Positions 51,420 to 59,799 of a stretch of 64,000 bases of DNA are shown in pieces; positions within the stretch are counted from its first letter, which is position 1; every line of letters starts with the position of its first letter. The DNA is from Actinoplanes ianthinogenes (GTDB lineage: Bacteria > Actinomycetota > Actinomycetes > Mycobacteriales > Micromonosporaceae). The stretch covers positions 186,001 through 250,000 of the forward strand of contig NZ_AP023356.1 of assembly GCF_018324205.1 (NCBI RefSeq), read 5' to 3'. The notes beneath the pieces were generated by a model, which saw only the letters and a program-made list of their open reading frames with translations, ran no database searches and was not told the origin of the DNA. The position numbers and the translations under genes were made by a program.

Positions 51420-52720
51420 GGCTGGTCTCCTTCAAATCCGGTGATCTCGCGTACCAGGTCCTGCACGGCGATCGCGGCGGCGATCAGCTCGTCATCGTCG
51501 TCCGGATGAACACCGGCGAGGATCTCGCGGACGTCGTCCGGGTCGTACCCGGCGTGCTCAGCGAGGTCCGTGATGGTGGCGTCCGGCGGCAGGCCGAGGT
51601 GCTCGGCGATCCGCCGGCGCGCGGCGGCGCGCAGCACGTCCAGCGACGCCTCCCGGGCGCGGGCCCGCTGGTAGAGCCGCGCGTGTCCGAGCATCGTCTC
51701 GTTGGCCGGGACCCGGGACGGCAGCGGCTCGGCCACCGGGGCACCCAGCCGGCGCGCCGCGGCCACCGCCAGCGCCAGCAGCACCAGCGCGAGCAGCGCG
51801 AGGGTCGCCCAGAACGCCGGCGGGAACGCCTCGGCGAGCGGGTTCGGCTCGTCCTGCTGGGCCTGGTCCGGCGCATCCGGCTCGTCGTAGGTCGGGAACG
51901 GGCTTCCGGACTCGGTGGGGGTGGCCGTGCTCGGCGACCGCGGGGTGCGGGTCTGCTTGCTGGTCGGCGGCGGGCTGAACGTCGGCAGCACCTCGGCCTG
52001 GTGCATGTCCAGCCAGACCACCCGGGGCTCCTGCGAGAGCAGGCCGACCGCGAGGGCGTTGTTGCCGTGCTCGGCGATCCGGTCGTTGCGGAACGGGTCG
52101 GCGGCACCGACGAACGTGACGACGACCCCGGCGGAGGAGACCGTGAGCAGCGAGTCGTCGTAGCAGTTGGACACGGTCTCCGGGAGGAACCACACCTGGT
52201 GCACGGCCGCCGGTCCGGCCTGGGTGGCGACCGGAACGGCGCAGTCCGGGCCGGTGACCGCGGTGGTCCAGCGGGTGCCGCCGACCACGACCGGCCATCT
52301 GCTCCTCCGCAGTGCCTGCTCGGTCGGGGCGACCACGACCACCCGGGTGCCGGGCGGCAGGGCGCCGAACTCGCTGAGCCTGCGCAGGTCGACCAGCTCC
52401 GGGGTGGTGACGAACAGGGTGGCGAGCTGGTTGTCGCTCCACAGCTCGCGGATCGCCTCGGTGGTGACGGTCTCCCGCTTGACCGACACGCCACGGTTGC
52501 GCAGCTGATCGGCGAGCGTCGAGGAGCCGATCCCGGCGTCGCTGATCGGGGACAGGAACGCCGCGTCGTCCGCGTCGGGCTGCTCGACGGCGTGCACGAT
52601 CAGGGTGCCGGTGACCAGCGCGAACAGCACCAGGAACGGGATCGCGACGCGCAGCCAGCGCCGGTCGCGCTTCGGTTTCGGGACGACGTCGGGGCGTACG
52701 TCGCTGGTGGTGGCGGTCAT
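51416..52720 (-). CDS. DUF4350-type membrane protein
   Basis: Membrane protein of 434 residues. A cytoplasmic basic leader (DVVPKPKRDRRW) precedes helix 1 (LRVAIPFLVLFALVTGTLIVH). The extracytoplasmic domain (about 60-290) has the DUF4350 pattern ADQLRNRGVSVKRET, LFVTTPELVDLRRLSEFG and GARVVVVAP-like TRVVVVAPTEQ, resembling a Rossmann-like fold. A second helix (AFWATLALLALVLLALAVAAARRLG) and a cytoplasmic tail of 100 residues end it. ATG 52720 overlaps the DUF4129 stop. It is a standard member of the actinobacterial MoxR cluster; function unknown. Confidence 0.86.
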   Translation of the reverse strand: MTATTSDVRPDVVPKPKRDRRWLRVAIPFLVLFALVTGTLIVHAVEQPDADDAAFLSPISDAGIGSSTLADQLRNRGVSVKRETVTTEAIRELWSDNQLATLFVTTPELVDLRRLSEFGALPPGTRVVVVAPTEQALRRSRWPVVVGGTRWTTAVTGPDCAVPVATQAGPAAVHQVWFLPETVSNCYDDSLLTVSSAGVVVTFVGAADPFRNDRIAEHGNNALAVGLLSQEPRVVWLDMHQAEVLPTFSPPPTSKQTRTPRSPSTATPTESGSPFPTYDEPDAPDQAQQDEPNPLAEAFPPAFWATLALLALVLLALAVAAARRLGAPVAEPLPSRVPANETMLGHARLYQRARAREASLDVLRAAARRRIAEHLGLPPDATITDLAEHAGYDPDDVREILAGVHPDDDDELIAAAIAVQDLVREITGFEGDQP

Positions 52721-53364
52721 CGTGGCCCTCCCGGCGGTGCCAGGGCGGCACGGACTTCGGCGGTGAGCGTACGCATCCGGTCGTCGTGGTCGCGCCGGGC
52801 GTCGCGGCGGCCGTACCAGATCTCCGAGAAGATCTCGGTGGCGCCGCCGAGCGGAACCCCGACCACCGGCCGGTTGGTGGCGGCGGCCGCGGTGAGCTCG
52901 GCCGCGGTGGTGCCGGGCTGCGGCGTGATCACGCCGGCCCGGGTGAGGTCGCCGACGGTCTCGCGCAGCCGTTCCCGGATGGCCTCGGCATAGCGCCCCT
53001 CGGCCGCCAGCCGGTCGGCCAGCGACAGGCCGCCGACCAGCGCCGGCGCGGGAGCCTCGACCTCCTCCTCGACCGGCTCGACGGGCGCGGTCGCCGGCTT
53101 GGCCTTGACTTTCGGTTTCTGTTTGCGGCGCCATTTCGGCAGCCGCCACCGCGGCAGCCGCCATTTCGGGAACCGGATTTTCGGCAGCCGCACGCGCGGG
53201 AGGCGGAACCGCCGCAGGCGCGGCATCCGCCGCGGGATCCATCGGGGAAAGAAATACCAGAGGGCCGCGATCAGGCCGGTGACCGCGATGAGAATCAACA
53301 GCACGGTCGGGGCGGGCACCCGGTCGAACACCCGGCCGAGGAACTCGTCGTAGTCGCGGGTCAT
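52717..53364 (-). CDS. DUF4129-type protein with basic pentapeptide repeat
   Basis: Protein of 215 residues. One membrane helix (TVLLILIAVTGLIAALWYFF) is followed by an unusual linker of six five-residue units (RFRLP, RVRLP, KIRFP, KWRLP, RWRLP, KWRRK) that alternates basic and hydrophobic residues. The DUF4129 domain follows (about 115-205), with EGRYAEAIRERLRETVGDLT and the domain's helix pair. The linker would place a positive patch next to the membrane. It overlaps the downstream DUF4350 gene start and the upstream membrane protein stop by four bases each. Confidence 0.87.
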   Translation of the reverse strand: MTRDYDEFLGRVFDRVPAPTVLLILIAVTGLIAALWYFFPRWIPRRMPRLRRFRLPRVRLPKIRFPKWRLPRWRLPKWRRKQKPKVKAKPATAPVEPVEEEVEAPAPALVGGLSLADRLAAEGRYAEAIRERLRETVGDLTRAGVITPQPGTTAAELTAAAATNRPVVGVPLGGATEIFSEIWYGRRDARRDHDDRMRTLTAEVRAALAPPGGPR

Positions 53365-54227
53365 CGGGCGACCACCAGCATCGCGGCCTCGTCCTCGCCG
53401 CGCGCCCGGCTGCGGTTCAGCGCGATGTCCAGACCCTCGGTGCGGATCCGGGCCTCGACCAGCAGCACCGCGTCCAGGCAGGCCAGCGCGGCGTAGGCCA
53501 CCGTGTTGGCCAGGGTCCAGGCGACGGTGGCAGCCCAGCCCAGCCAGGACGGCCGGGAGAAGCCGAGGATCAGGCCGGCCACCGCCATCCAGCCGATCCC
53601 GAGCGCGAACCGGATGCCCAGCCAGACCAGGAACCCGAGGATCCGGATCCGGGCGACGCGCAGGCCACGGGACGAGAGCCGGACGCCGCGGATCAGCGCG
53701 GTGACCGGGTTACCGACCCGATCCATCGTCAGGACCACGGTGGTCAGACCGGACAGGGCGTAAAGCAAGACAAAACCGATCAAGCCGGCGTACGCGGCGG
53801 GCCACGCGACTGCGGTCAGCAGCCCGGCGAGAAGCAAGGCGCTCAGGGGGCGGCTGCGGCGCAGCACCTGCGAGTGCGACATCGACCGGCCGAGCAGCGC
53901 CGGGCCGGCGGCGGCGCCCGCGAACGCGCCGAGCAGGGCGATGATGCCGGCCTCCAGGGCCAGGCTGGTGGCGATGCTCGGCCACCAGTCGGCGAAGTCG
54001 GACTCGGTCCAGTCGTAGACGGGTGGGAGGGCGTCACGCGTACCCACCATGGTCAAGATCCACTGCTCGCCCGCGGCCAGGAAGGCCGCGGCGATCAGCA
54101 ATGGCAGCGCGCGCTGCCGCAACAAGGCGACCGCGCTGTCCAGCGACTCCCCCGCGGTCGTCGCCCGCAACGGCAGGATCGCCGGTACCCGGCGCGATCC
54201 CGCCGCTTCTCCCCGCATGGCGGGCAT
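53361..54227 (-). CDS. Multi-span membrane protein of the MoxR cluster
   Basis: Protein of about 288 residues with six or seven predicted spans, for example ALPLLIAAAFLAAGEQWILTM, IATSLALEAGIIALLGAFAGA and AYAGLIGFVLLYALSGLTTVV. It resembles the glycerophosphoryl-diester-phosphodiesterase membrane-domain proteins usually encoded first in this operon. The start is taken as ATG 54227; TTG 54248 would add seven residues. It is the first gene of the five-gene operon 54227-49144, all with four-base overlaps. Confidence 0.8.
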   Translation of the reverse strand: MPAMRGEAAGSRRVPAILPLRATTAGESLDSAVALLRQRALPLLIAAAFLAAGEQWILTMVGTRDALPPVYDWTESDFADWWPSIATSLALEAGIIALLGAFAGAAAGPALLGRSMSHSQVLRRSRPLSALLLAGLLTAVAWPAAYAGLIGFVLLYALSGLTTVVLTMDRVGNPVTALIRGVRLSSRGLRVARIRILGFLVWLGIRFALGIGWMAVAGLILGFSRPSWLGWAATVAWTLANTVAYAALACLDAVLLVEARIRTEGLDIALNRSRARGEDEAAMLVVAR

Positions 54228-54289
54228 ATTAGGCGACCGATACGACAAGCCGTCGCCCGGAGTCCGGAGCCGCCGACTACGATCCCCCG

Positions 54290-55228
54290 GTGACTGATGA
54301 CGCTCGCCGCGGCGAAGCCCTCGCCACGATGCTCGGCCGGTTCCCGGCGGTCGCCGAACGGGTCGCGCGGGTCTACGGGCTGCGGCTGCCCCGTCACCTC
54401 GCGGTCTTCGCCGCGTTCTGGGCGAGCACGCGGCACGATCCGGCGGAACGGGCGGCGCTGTCCGGCCTCGGGCTGGAGCCGTGGGGCGTGACCGACTACT
54501 TCCTCGACGGCGGCCTCGACCGCACCGGCCGCGACGGCCTCGACGAGCGGTTGCACGGCCGGTTCCGGCGCGATCCGGCCGAATTCGTGACCGTCGCGGC
54601 GGGCGACTCGGACGGGTTGCACTGGGGGCTGTGGTACGACGATCCCGCCGAACTGCCGACCTTCGTCGTGCACAACTATGCCCGGGACTCGGCCGAGACC
54701 TGGACGTCCGGCGATGCCTCGATGCTGGAGATGACCGCGTCGGTGGTGGCGCGGGCGATGTCCGACTACGACGGCGAGGAGGCGGAGCGGTATCGGCCGC
54801 TGATCGGTGCGCTGGACTGGTTCGCCGGGCCGGACCGGGAGGCGCTGGCCGCCGACGGACCGGTGCGGTGGGCGTCTCATCCGCATCGCTGGGCCGGGTC
54901 CATCTCGGTCTTCCCCGCCCTGCCGCCCGAGTCCGGTGATCCGCGTCCGGCCGAGGCCGACCGGCGACTGGCGCTGTTCCAGGCGGGCTCCGCCGAGGCG
55001 GGCGCGCAGATCGCCGACGCCCGCCGGGAGCTGGTGTCCGGCCGGCCCGCGCTGGCCCTGGCCGTCGGGATGGAGTTGCACTGGGTGGACGGCGACGAGT
55101 ACCGCGACGCCGGGCGGGATCTGCTGGTGGACGCGTATCGGGCGTTGGGCCGCCACGCCCTGGCCGACATCGCCACGATCCACGCCGCCAACCGCGACCT
55201 GCCCACCGCCGAGGTCCTCACGCCGTGA
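54290..55228 (+). CDS. HPF1-like (DUF2228) ADP-ribosylation factor homologue
   Basis: Protein of 312 residues whose order of motifs parallels human HPF1, the PARP1/2 cofactor that directs serine ADP-ribosylation. By eye: VYGLRLPRHLAVFAAF matches the HPF1 LPEDFYHFWKF helix; LSGLGLEPWGVTDYF matches SLGLQLVGPYDIL; RFRRDPAEFVTVAAGDSDG then LHWGLWYDDPAELPTFVV matches RFYYDPPEFQTIIIGDN and YHMGYFRDSPDEFPVYVG; and LALAVGMELHW with ALADIATIHAANRD matches LELGMDLF and LFAEIIEEHLANR. The position aligned with the catalytic Glu284 of human HPF1 appears not to be Glu here (a Ser/Gly in LVSGRP). It may act with an ADP-ribosyltransferase encoded elsewhere, or be a stand-alone relative. Start ATG/GTG at 54290. 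Confidence 0.6.
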   Translation: MTDDARRGEALATMLGRFPAVAERVARVYGLRLPRHLAVFAAFWASTRHDPAERAALSGLGLEPWGVTDYFLDGGLDRTGRDGLDERLHGRFRRDPAEFVTVAAGDSDGLHWGLWYDDPAELPTFVVHNYARDSAETWTSGDASMLEMTASVVARAMSDYDGEEAERYRPLIGALDWFAGPDREALAADGPVRWASHPHRWAGSISVFPALPPESGDPRPAEADRRLALFQAGSAEAGAQIADARRELVSGRPALALAVGMELHWVDGDEYRDAGRDLLVDAYRALGRHALADIATIHAANRDLPTAEVLTP

Positions 55229-55247
55229 CCGCCGGCCAACGCACCGA

Positions 55248-55904
55248 TCACGACCCGCCCGCGCGCACCAGCCCCGACTCGTACGCGTAGACGACCGCCT
55301 GCACCCGATCCCGCAGACTCAACTTCATCAGCACCCGGGCGACATGCGTCTTCACCGTCGCCTCCCCCACCGTCAGCATCGCCGCGATCTCCCCGTTCGA
55401 CATCCCCCGAGCCATCAACCGCAGCACATCCACCTCCCGAGGCGTCAGCTCCCCGAGCTCCGGCGGCGGCGTCGGCCCCGGCCGCTCGGCGAACGCCGAG
55501 ATCACCCGAGTGGTCACCGCCGGATCGAGCAGCGCCTCGCCACCCGCCACCACCCGGATCGCCGTGATCAGATGCTCCGGCGAGGACGCCTTGAGCAGGA
55601 ACCCGCTCGCCCCGGCCCGCAACGCCCGATACAGGTTCTCGTCGGTGTCGAACGTGGTCAACACGATGACCCGCGGCGGATCCGGCTGGGCCAGCAGCGT
55701 CCGGGTAGCCGTCAGCCCGTCCTGCCGTGGCATCGCGATGTCCATCAGCACCACGTCGGGCCGCAGCCGGCGGGCCACCGACACCGCCTCGAGGCCGTCG
55801 CCGGCCTCACCGACCACCAGGAGGTCGGGCTCGGTCTCGATCACCATGCGCAGGCCGGCCCGGAGCATCCGCTGGTCGTCGGCGATCACCACGCTGATCG
55901 TCAT
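55248..55904 (-). CDS. NarL-family response regulator
   Basis: Response regulator of 218 residues. The receiver has Asp9/Asp10 (VVIADDQRMLR), phosphoacceptor Asp55 in VVLMDIAMPRQDG, and the switch region TTFDTDENLYRAL with Lys in FLLKASSPE. A LuxR-type HTH at about 150-210 contains LTPREVDVLRLMARGMSNGEIA, with the recognition helix VGEATVKTHVARVLMKL. ATG 55904 overlaps the kinase stop (ATGA). The downstream target is unknown; the operon stands alone. Confidence 0.92.
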   Translation of the reverse strand: MTISVVIADDQRMLRAGLRMVIETEPDLLVVGEAGDGLEAVSVARRLRPDVVLMDIAMPRQDGLTATRTLLAQPDPPRVIVLTTFDTDENLYRALRAGASGFLLKASSPEHLITAIRVVAGGEALLDPAVTTRVISAFAERPGPTPPPELGELTPREVDVLRLMARGMSNGEIAAMLTVGEATVKTHVARVLMKLSLRDRVQAVVYAYESGLVRAGGS

Positions 55905-57025
55905 CGGACCGGCAGCCGGGCTCGCACCGCGAAGCCGCCCTCCGGACGAGGCACAGCGCTCAGTTCGCCGCCGAAGAGGGCGGCCCGCTCCCGCATGCCG
56001 ATCAGCCCATGGCCGCTGCCCTCCAGAAGAGCAGCCGGACCGTCGTTGACGACGGCAAGACACAGGCCGTCCGCCCGATAGTCCAGGGTCACCTCGGCCG
56101 TGGCCGCCGGCGCGTGCTTGAGCACGTTGGTCAACGCCTCCTGGACGATCCGATAGGCCGACAGGTCCACCGCGGGCAGCAGCGGCACCGCGTTTCCGGC
56201 CCGCCGGACCGTCACCGCCAGCCCGGCCTCCCGGAACTGCCCGATCAGCTCGTCCAGGTCATCCAGCCCGACCGGGGTGAGCGGGTCACCCTCGCCACGC
56301 AGCAGCCCCAGCGTCCGGTGCAGCTCGACCACCGCCTCCCGCCCGGCCGACTCGACGCCGCGCAGCAGCTCCGGATCGAGCGGCAGCTCCGCCTCCAGCC
56401 GGCGCCGTACCACCCCGGCCTGCACCACCATCACGGTCACGCTGTGGGCGACCATGTCGTGCAGCTCGCGGGCGATCCTGACCCGCTCCTCCATGACCGC
56501 CTCGCGGGCCTGCCGTTCGCGCAGCTCGGCCCGGGCCGCCGCCGTCTCCGCCAGCCGCCGCGCCTGCACCGCCATCACCACGCCGAGCACGTAGGGCGCG
56601 AGCGGGAAGAAGAGCCCGGCCATCGGATCCTCGTCGTTGTTCCAGAGGTACAGCACCACGGTGGCGAGAACGAGTCCGAGCCCGACGACGCCACCCCGGG
56701 TCACCCCGAGCGGCGGCACCCACCGCCCCACCGTGTAGGTGGCGATCATCATCGAGACCAGCTCCCAGAGCCGGAAGTTGATCGTCTGCTCGCCGCCGAC
56801 GGTCGCCGGGACATAGAACATGTTCAGCACGCTGAGCATGTTCGGCACCATCACCAGCAGCGGGAACCGCCGCCGGCACAGGATCAGCGCCGCGGCCGCG
56901 GCCAGCGCGAACGGCCACCAGCCGCCCGGCATCCGGATCAGCAACTCCTCGGTCAGCCCGAACACCACGAAACCGGCGGTCAGCGCCACGTCACTCCGGC
57001 GGATCCCGGCCCGTCGATCAGTCAC
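55901..57025 (-). CDS. Sensor histidine kinase
   Basis: HisKA_3-type kinase of 374 residues. Five or six membrane helices occupy residues 13-155 (for example LAAAAALILCRR, VVGLGLVLATVVLYLW), with short loops. The phosphoacceptor is His189 in RIARELHDMVAHSVTVMVVQ. The ATPase domain has the N-box IVQEALTNVLKHA and the G-box GSGHGLIGMRERAALFGGE. GTG 57025 is used because the 13 residues upstream are Gly-rich shadow. The downstream regulator overlaps by four bases. Confidence 0.9.
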   Translation of the reverse strand: MTDRRAGIRRSDVALTAGFVVFGLTEELLIRMPGGWWPFALAAAAALILCRRRFPLLVMVPNMLSVLNMFYVPATVGGEQTINFRLWELVSMMIATYTVGRWVPPLGVTRGGVVGLGLVLATVVLYLWNNDEDPMAGLFFPLAPYVLGVVMAVQARRLAETAAARAELRERQAREAVMEERVRIARELHDMVAHSVTVMVVQAGVVRRRLEAELPLDPELLRGVESAGREAVVELHRTLGLLRGEGDPLTPVGLDDLDELIGQFREAGLAVTVRRAGNAVPLLPAVDLSAYRIVQEALTNVLKHAPAATAEVTLDYRADGLCLAVVNDGPAALLEGSGHGLIGMRERAALFGGELSAVPRPEGGFAVRARLPVR

Positions 57026-57185
57026 GCGTCGACCATATTGGCCGGGCCCTCCGCCGGGACCCACCCGCGGGATGACAACAGGTCCGCCGTGCGACGGACG
57101 ACAGATCGATTTCGGTACGGACGACGCCGCGCCCGCCCGCTCGTAGCGTCAGCCACCGATGTCCACGACGTTGGGGGAAAGAACC

Positions 57186-58421
57186 ATGTGGCGGAAAGCC
57201 GCGGCGGTGTGCCTGGTGGCCGCGCCGATCGCGTTGACCGTGGCGACCGGGGTGGATCCGGCGCTCGGCGACGATCAGGGTTACGGCATCTACCGGCAGC
57301 ACCCGGACGCGGTGCAGTGGCACGCGATCCTGCTGCACTGGGCGTGGGTGCTGTTCGTGCCCGGTTTCCTGGGACTGCTCACCCCGATCCGGCAGCGCGG
57401 CGCGGTGCTCGCCCGGATCGCCTGGGTGGCGACCATTCTCGGACTGACCACGTTCTCCGCGCTGATGGCCAGCGACTTCGTGCTGCTCGCGCTGGAGCAG
57501 AACCTGCCGGACGCGCAGGTGGCCCTCTTCGACACGAAGTTCGAGGCGCTGCTCGTGACGGCCGCCGGATGGCAGTGGCCGGGTCTGCTCGGCTGGGGGC
57601 TGGCGCTGGTGCTGACCCCGATCGCCGCGGCGCGCGGGCGGGTGATCGACTGGTGGACGGCCGGGGCCGCGCTGGCCGGGACGGCGTTGTATCTCCTGTT
57701 CGCGATCTCGCCCGTACCGATAAATCTGCTCGGTCCGATCGTGTTGATCGGCGCCTATGGCACAGCGGCCTGGCGTGTGATGCGGCCGCGGGCCGCGGGC
57801 GGTCCGGACTCGTTCGGCGACTTCCGGCGCGCTTTCGGCAGAATGTGCCTGTACGCCGCGCCGCTCAGTTTCGCGGCCGGCATGGCCACCGTCCCGGACG
57901 CGGACGGCGACTTCGCCAGCGATCCGTTGATGACGCAGGTCAGCGCGTTGCTGCTGCACCTGGGCTGGGTGCTGTTCGTGCCGGCCGTGCTGCACCTGGC
58001 CGCCCGCGCCAACCGGTTCACCCAGGTGGCGGCCGGCGTCACCGTCCTCGCCCTGATCAATTTCAGCGGCCTGATGCTGGGCGACAGCGCCGACCTGGCG
58101 GCTCACCAGGCCTACGGCCCGGAGACCGCGAAGCGGGTTTCCGAGACGCTGGGCACCTATTCGTCGTTCGCCTTCGGCTGGGCGATGCCGGGCATGGTCC
58201 TGACCCTGCTGGGCCTCATCGCGGTAGCCGTGGGCACCGCGGTCAGCGGCGCCGCCCGCTGGTGGCACGCGGCGATGGTGGCCGCCGGCGTGGTCGCGTT
58301 CCTGGGCTTGGGCCTCGGCCCGATCGGCGTCACCGGCCCGCTGCTGATGCTGGCCGGCTTCGCCCTGATGGCCCGCGAACCAGCAGCCGTCCCGGCCCCA
58401 CCGGTGCCGGTCGCCGGCTGA
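57186..58421 (+). CDS. Membrane protein with internal duplication
   Basis: Membrane protein of 411 residues with about 10-12 spans. Two parts of the protein resemble each other: LLHWAWVLFVPGFLGLL with TFSALMASDF in the first half, and LLHLGWVLFVPAVLHLA with NFSGLMLGDS in the second. This indicates an internal duplication of a four- to five-helix unit. I do not recognise a family or transport signature. The ATG at 57186 is chosen because GGGGGA sits seven bases before it; the frame is open back to an ATG at 57159, which has no ribosome binding site. A strong terminator follows at 58427. The divergent kinase/regulator pair may control it. Confidence 0.78.
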   Translation: MWRKAAAVCLVAAPIALTVATGVDPALGDDQGYGIYRQHPDAVQWHAILLHWAWVLFVPGFLGLLTPIRQRGAVLARIAWVATILGLTTFSALMASDFVLLALEQNLPDAQVALFDTKFEALLVTAAGWQWPGLLGWGLALVLTPIAAARGRVIDWWTAGAALAGTALYLLFAISPVPINLLGPIVLIGAYGTAAWRVMRPRAAGGPDSFGDFRRAFGRMCLYAAPLSFAAGMATVPDADGDFASDPLMTQVSALLLHLGWVLFVPAVLHLAARANRFTQVAAGVTVLALINFSGLMLGDSADLAAHQAYGPETAKRVSETLGTYSSFAFGWAMPGMVLTLLGLIAVAVGTAVSGAARWWHAAMVAAGVVAFLGLGLGPIGVTGPLLMLAGFALMAREPAAVPAPPVPVAG

Positions 58422-58426
58422 GACGT

Positions 58427-58462
58427 CCGGTGCTGCCCGCCGGGGGCGGTGGGCAGCACCGG
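58427..58462 (+). terminator. Rho-independent terminator
   Basis: CCGGTGCTGCCC pairs with GGGCAGCACCGG, and the stem continues inward with GCC/GGT to about 16 pairs. It starts five bases after the membrane-protein stop, and CCTTTTCC follows, a weak U-tract. Confidence 0.8.
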
Positions 58463-58512
58463 CAACCTTTTCCCCGACGCCCGCCCGTGCGTCCCGGTGT
58501 CATGATCTCCGG

Positions 58513-58980
58513 GTGGAGATCGCACTCGACCCGCCGCACGGCGCCGGCCCGGTCCGCCTCGGCATGACCGCTGACGAGGCCCGCGCGGCCTTGGAAACCC
58601 TCGGCCCGCTCGCACCGGGTGCGCTCGGCGAGCTCGCCATCACCCTCCCCAGCGGCCTTTACGTCAGCGTCGGTTTCGGCGTCTCCGGGCCGACCGCGCA
58701 CCGCGTCAATGCCATCGAGCTCCACCGACCCGACCAGGACACCGACACCGTCCGCTTCCGCGACGTCGACGTCTTCACCCGCCCCGCGGAACGCGTGCTC
58801 GACGGGCTCCGCCGCCTGACCCGGGTCGACGAGGACGAGGACACCGGCGGCTTCATCGCCCCCGATCTGCTGCTCGCCTTCTCCCTCGACGACGGGTACT
58901 TCGCGTCGGTCCTGCTCGCCCGCCCGGGCTACTACGACACCCCGGCCCAGGCCGCCGCCCGCGACCACCCCGGCTACTGA
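58513..58980 (+). CDS. Hypothetical protein, 155 aa
   Basis: Small soluble protein of unknown family. It begins EIALDPPHGAGPVRLGMTADEARAALE (quoted in parts); the RLGMT-x-x-E-A-R-x-x-L motif recurs in short actinobacterial proteins without assigned function. The middle has a strand-rich YVSVGFGVSG and VNAIELHRPD, the end DDGYFASVLLARPGYYDTP. No signal peptide or membrane segment is present. It starts at GTG 58513, 50 bases after the terminator, and is followed 54 bases on by a HAD gene on the same strand. Confidence 0.75.
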   Translation: MEIALDPPHGAGPVRLGMTADEARAALETLGPLAPGALGELAITLPSGLYVSVGFGVSGPTAHRVNAIELHRPDQDTDTVRFRDVDVFTRPAERVLDGLRRLTRVDEDEDTGGFIAPDLLLAFSLDDGYFASVLLARPGYYDTPAQAAARDHPGY

Positions 58981-59034
58981 GATGACCCGCACCCTGCCCG
59001 GCTACCGCCGCCGTCCGATCCGTACGCTGCGCCG

Positions 59035-59799
59035 ATGGACGCGGGGGTAATACTGCTCGATCTCGACGGCACGCTGGTGGAGCGGGGCCGGCCGATCCCG
59101 GGGGCCGCCCGCGCCATCATGGAGCTGCGCCGAGCCGGCCACACCGTCCGAGTCTTCACCAACACCGACTCGCTCGGCGAAGCCGCCCTCGTCAAGCGGA
59201 TCCGCCGGATGGGCATCCCGGTCGCCCTCGGCGAGGTCTTCACCCCGGTCGTCGCCGCACTCCGCGTCCTCTCGCTGGCCAGCCGGGTCCTGGTCCTGGC
59301 CGACCGGGCCGTCCGCGACGAGTTCCCCGCGCACACCGGCAAGGCGAACCCCACCCACGTCATCGTCGGTGACTGCCGGCAGACTCTGGCCTACCCGGCC
59401 CTCGACGCCGCGTTCCGGGCCGTCCGCAACGGCGCCGAACTCCTGGCCCTGCAGGGCGGCCGCTACTTCCGCGCCGCCGACGGCGACCACCTGGACACCG
59501 GCGCGATCGTCGCCGCCATCGAGTACGCCACCGACCGCAAGGCTCGCCTGCTCGGCAAACCCAGCCAGGACTTCCTCCGCCTGGCCGCCGGCGACACCCC
59601 GCCCGATCGCCTCTGGGTCGTCGGCGACGACCGCACCACCGACATCCTGATGGCCGATCAGGGCGGCGCGACCTCGGTCCTGGTCCGCACCGGAAAGTTC
59701 GCCGACCAGGAGAGCGCCGCCGCGCTGGCCGAACCGACCCACACGATCGACTCGATCGCCGACCTGCCGGAGCTGATCGAGGCTCAGGCGAGCCGGTAA
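59035..59799 (+). CDS. HAD-IIA family hydrolase (NagD-like)
   Basis: Phosphatase of 254 residues. Motif I is ILLDLDGTL (Asp9, Asp11), motif II FTNTDSLGE, the motif III Lys in LLGKPSQDF, and motif IV WVVGDDRTTDILMADQGG. The large C2a cap between motifs II and III is complete (RVLVLADRAVRDEF through GGRYFRAADGDHLDTG). This matches the NagD/HDHD2-like subfamily, which acts on small phosphorylated metabolites. The last 16 bases overlap the convergent regulator gene. It starts at ATG 59035. Confidence 0.9.
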   Translation: MDAGVILLDLDGTLVERGRPIPGAARAIMELRRAGHTVRVFTNTDSLGEAALVKRIRRMGIPVALGEVFTPVVAALRVLSLASRVLVLADRAVRDEFPAHTGKANPTHVIVGDCRQTLAYPALDAAFRAVRNGAELLALQGGRYFRAADGDHLDTGAIVAAIEYATDRKARLLGKPSQDFLRLAAGDTPPDRLWVVGDDRTTDILMADQGGATSVLVRTGKFADQESAAALAEPTHTIDSIADLPELIEAQASR

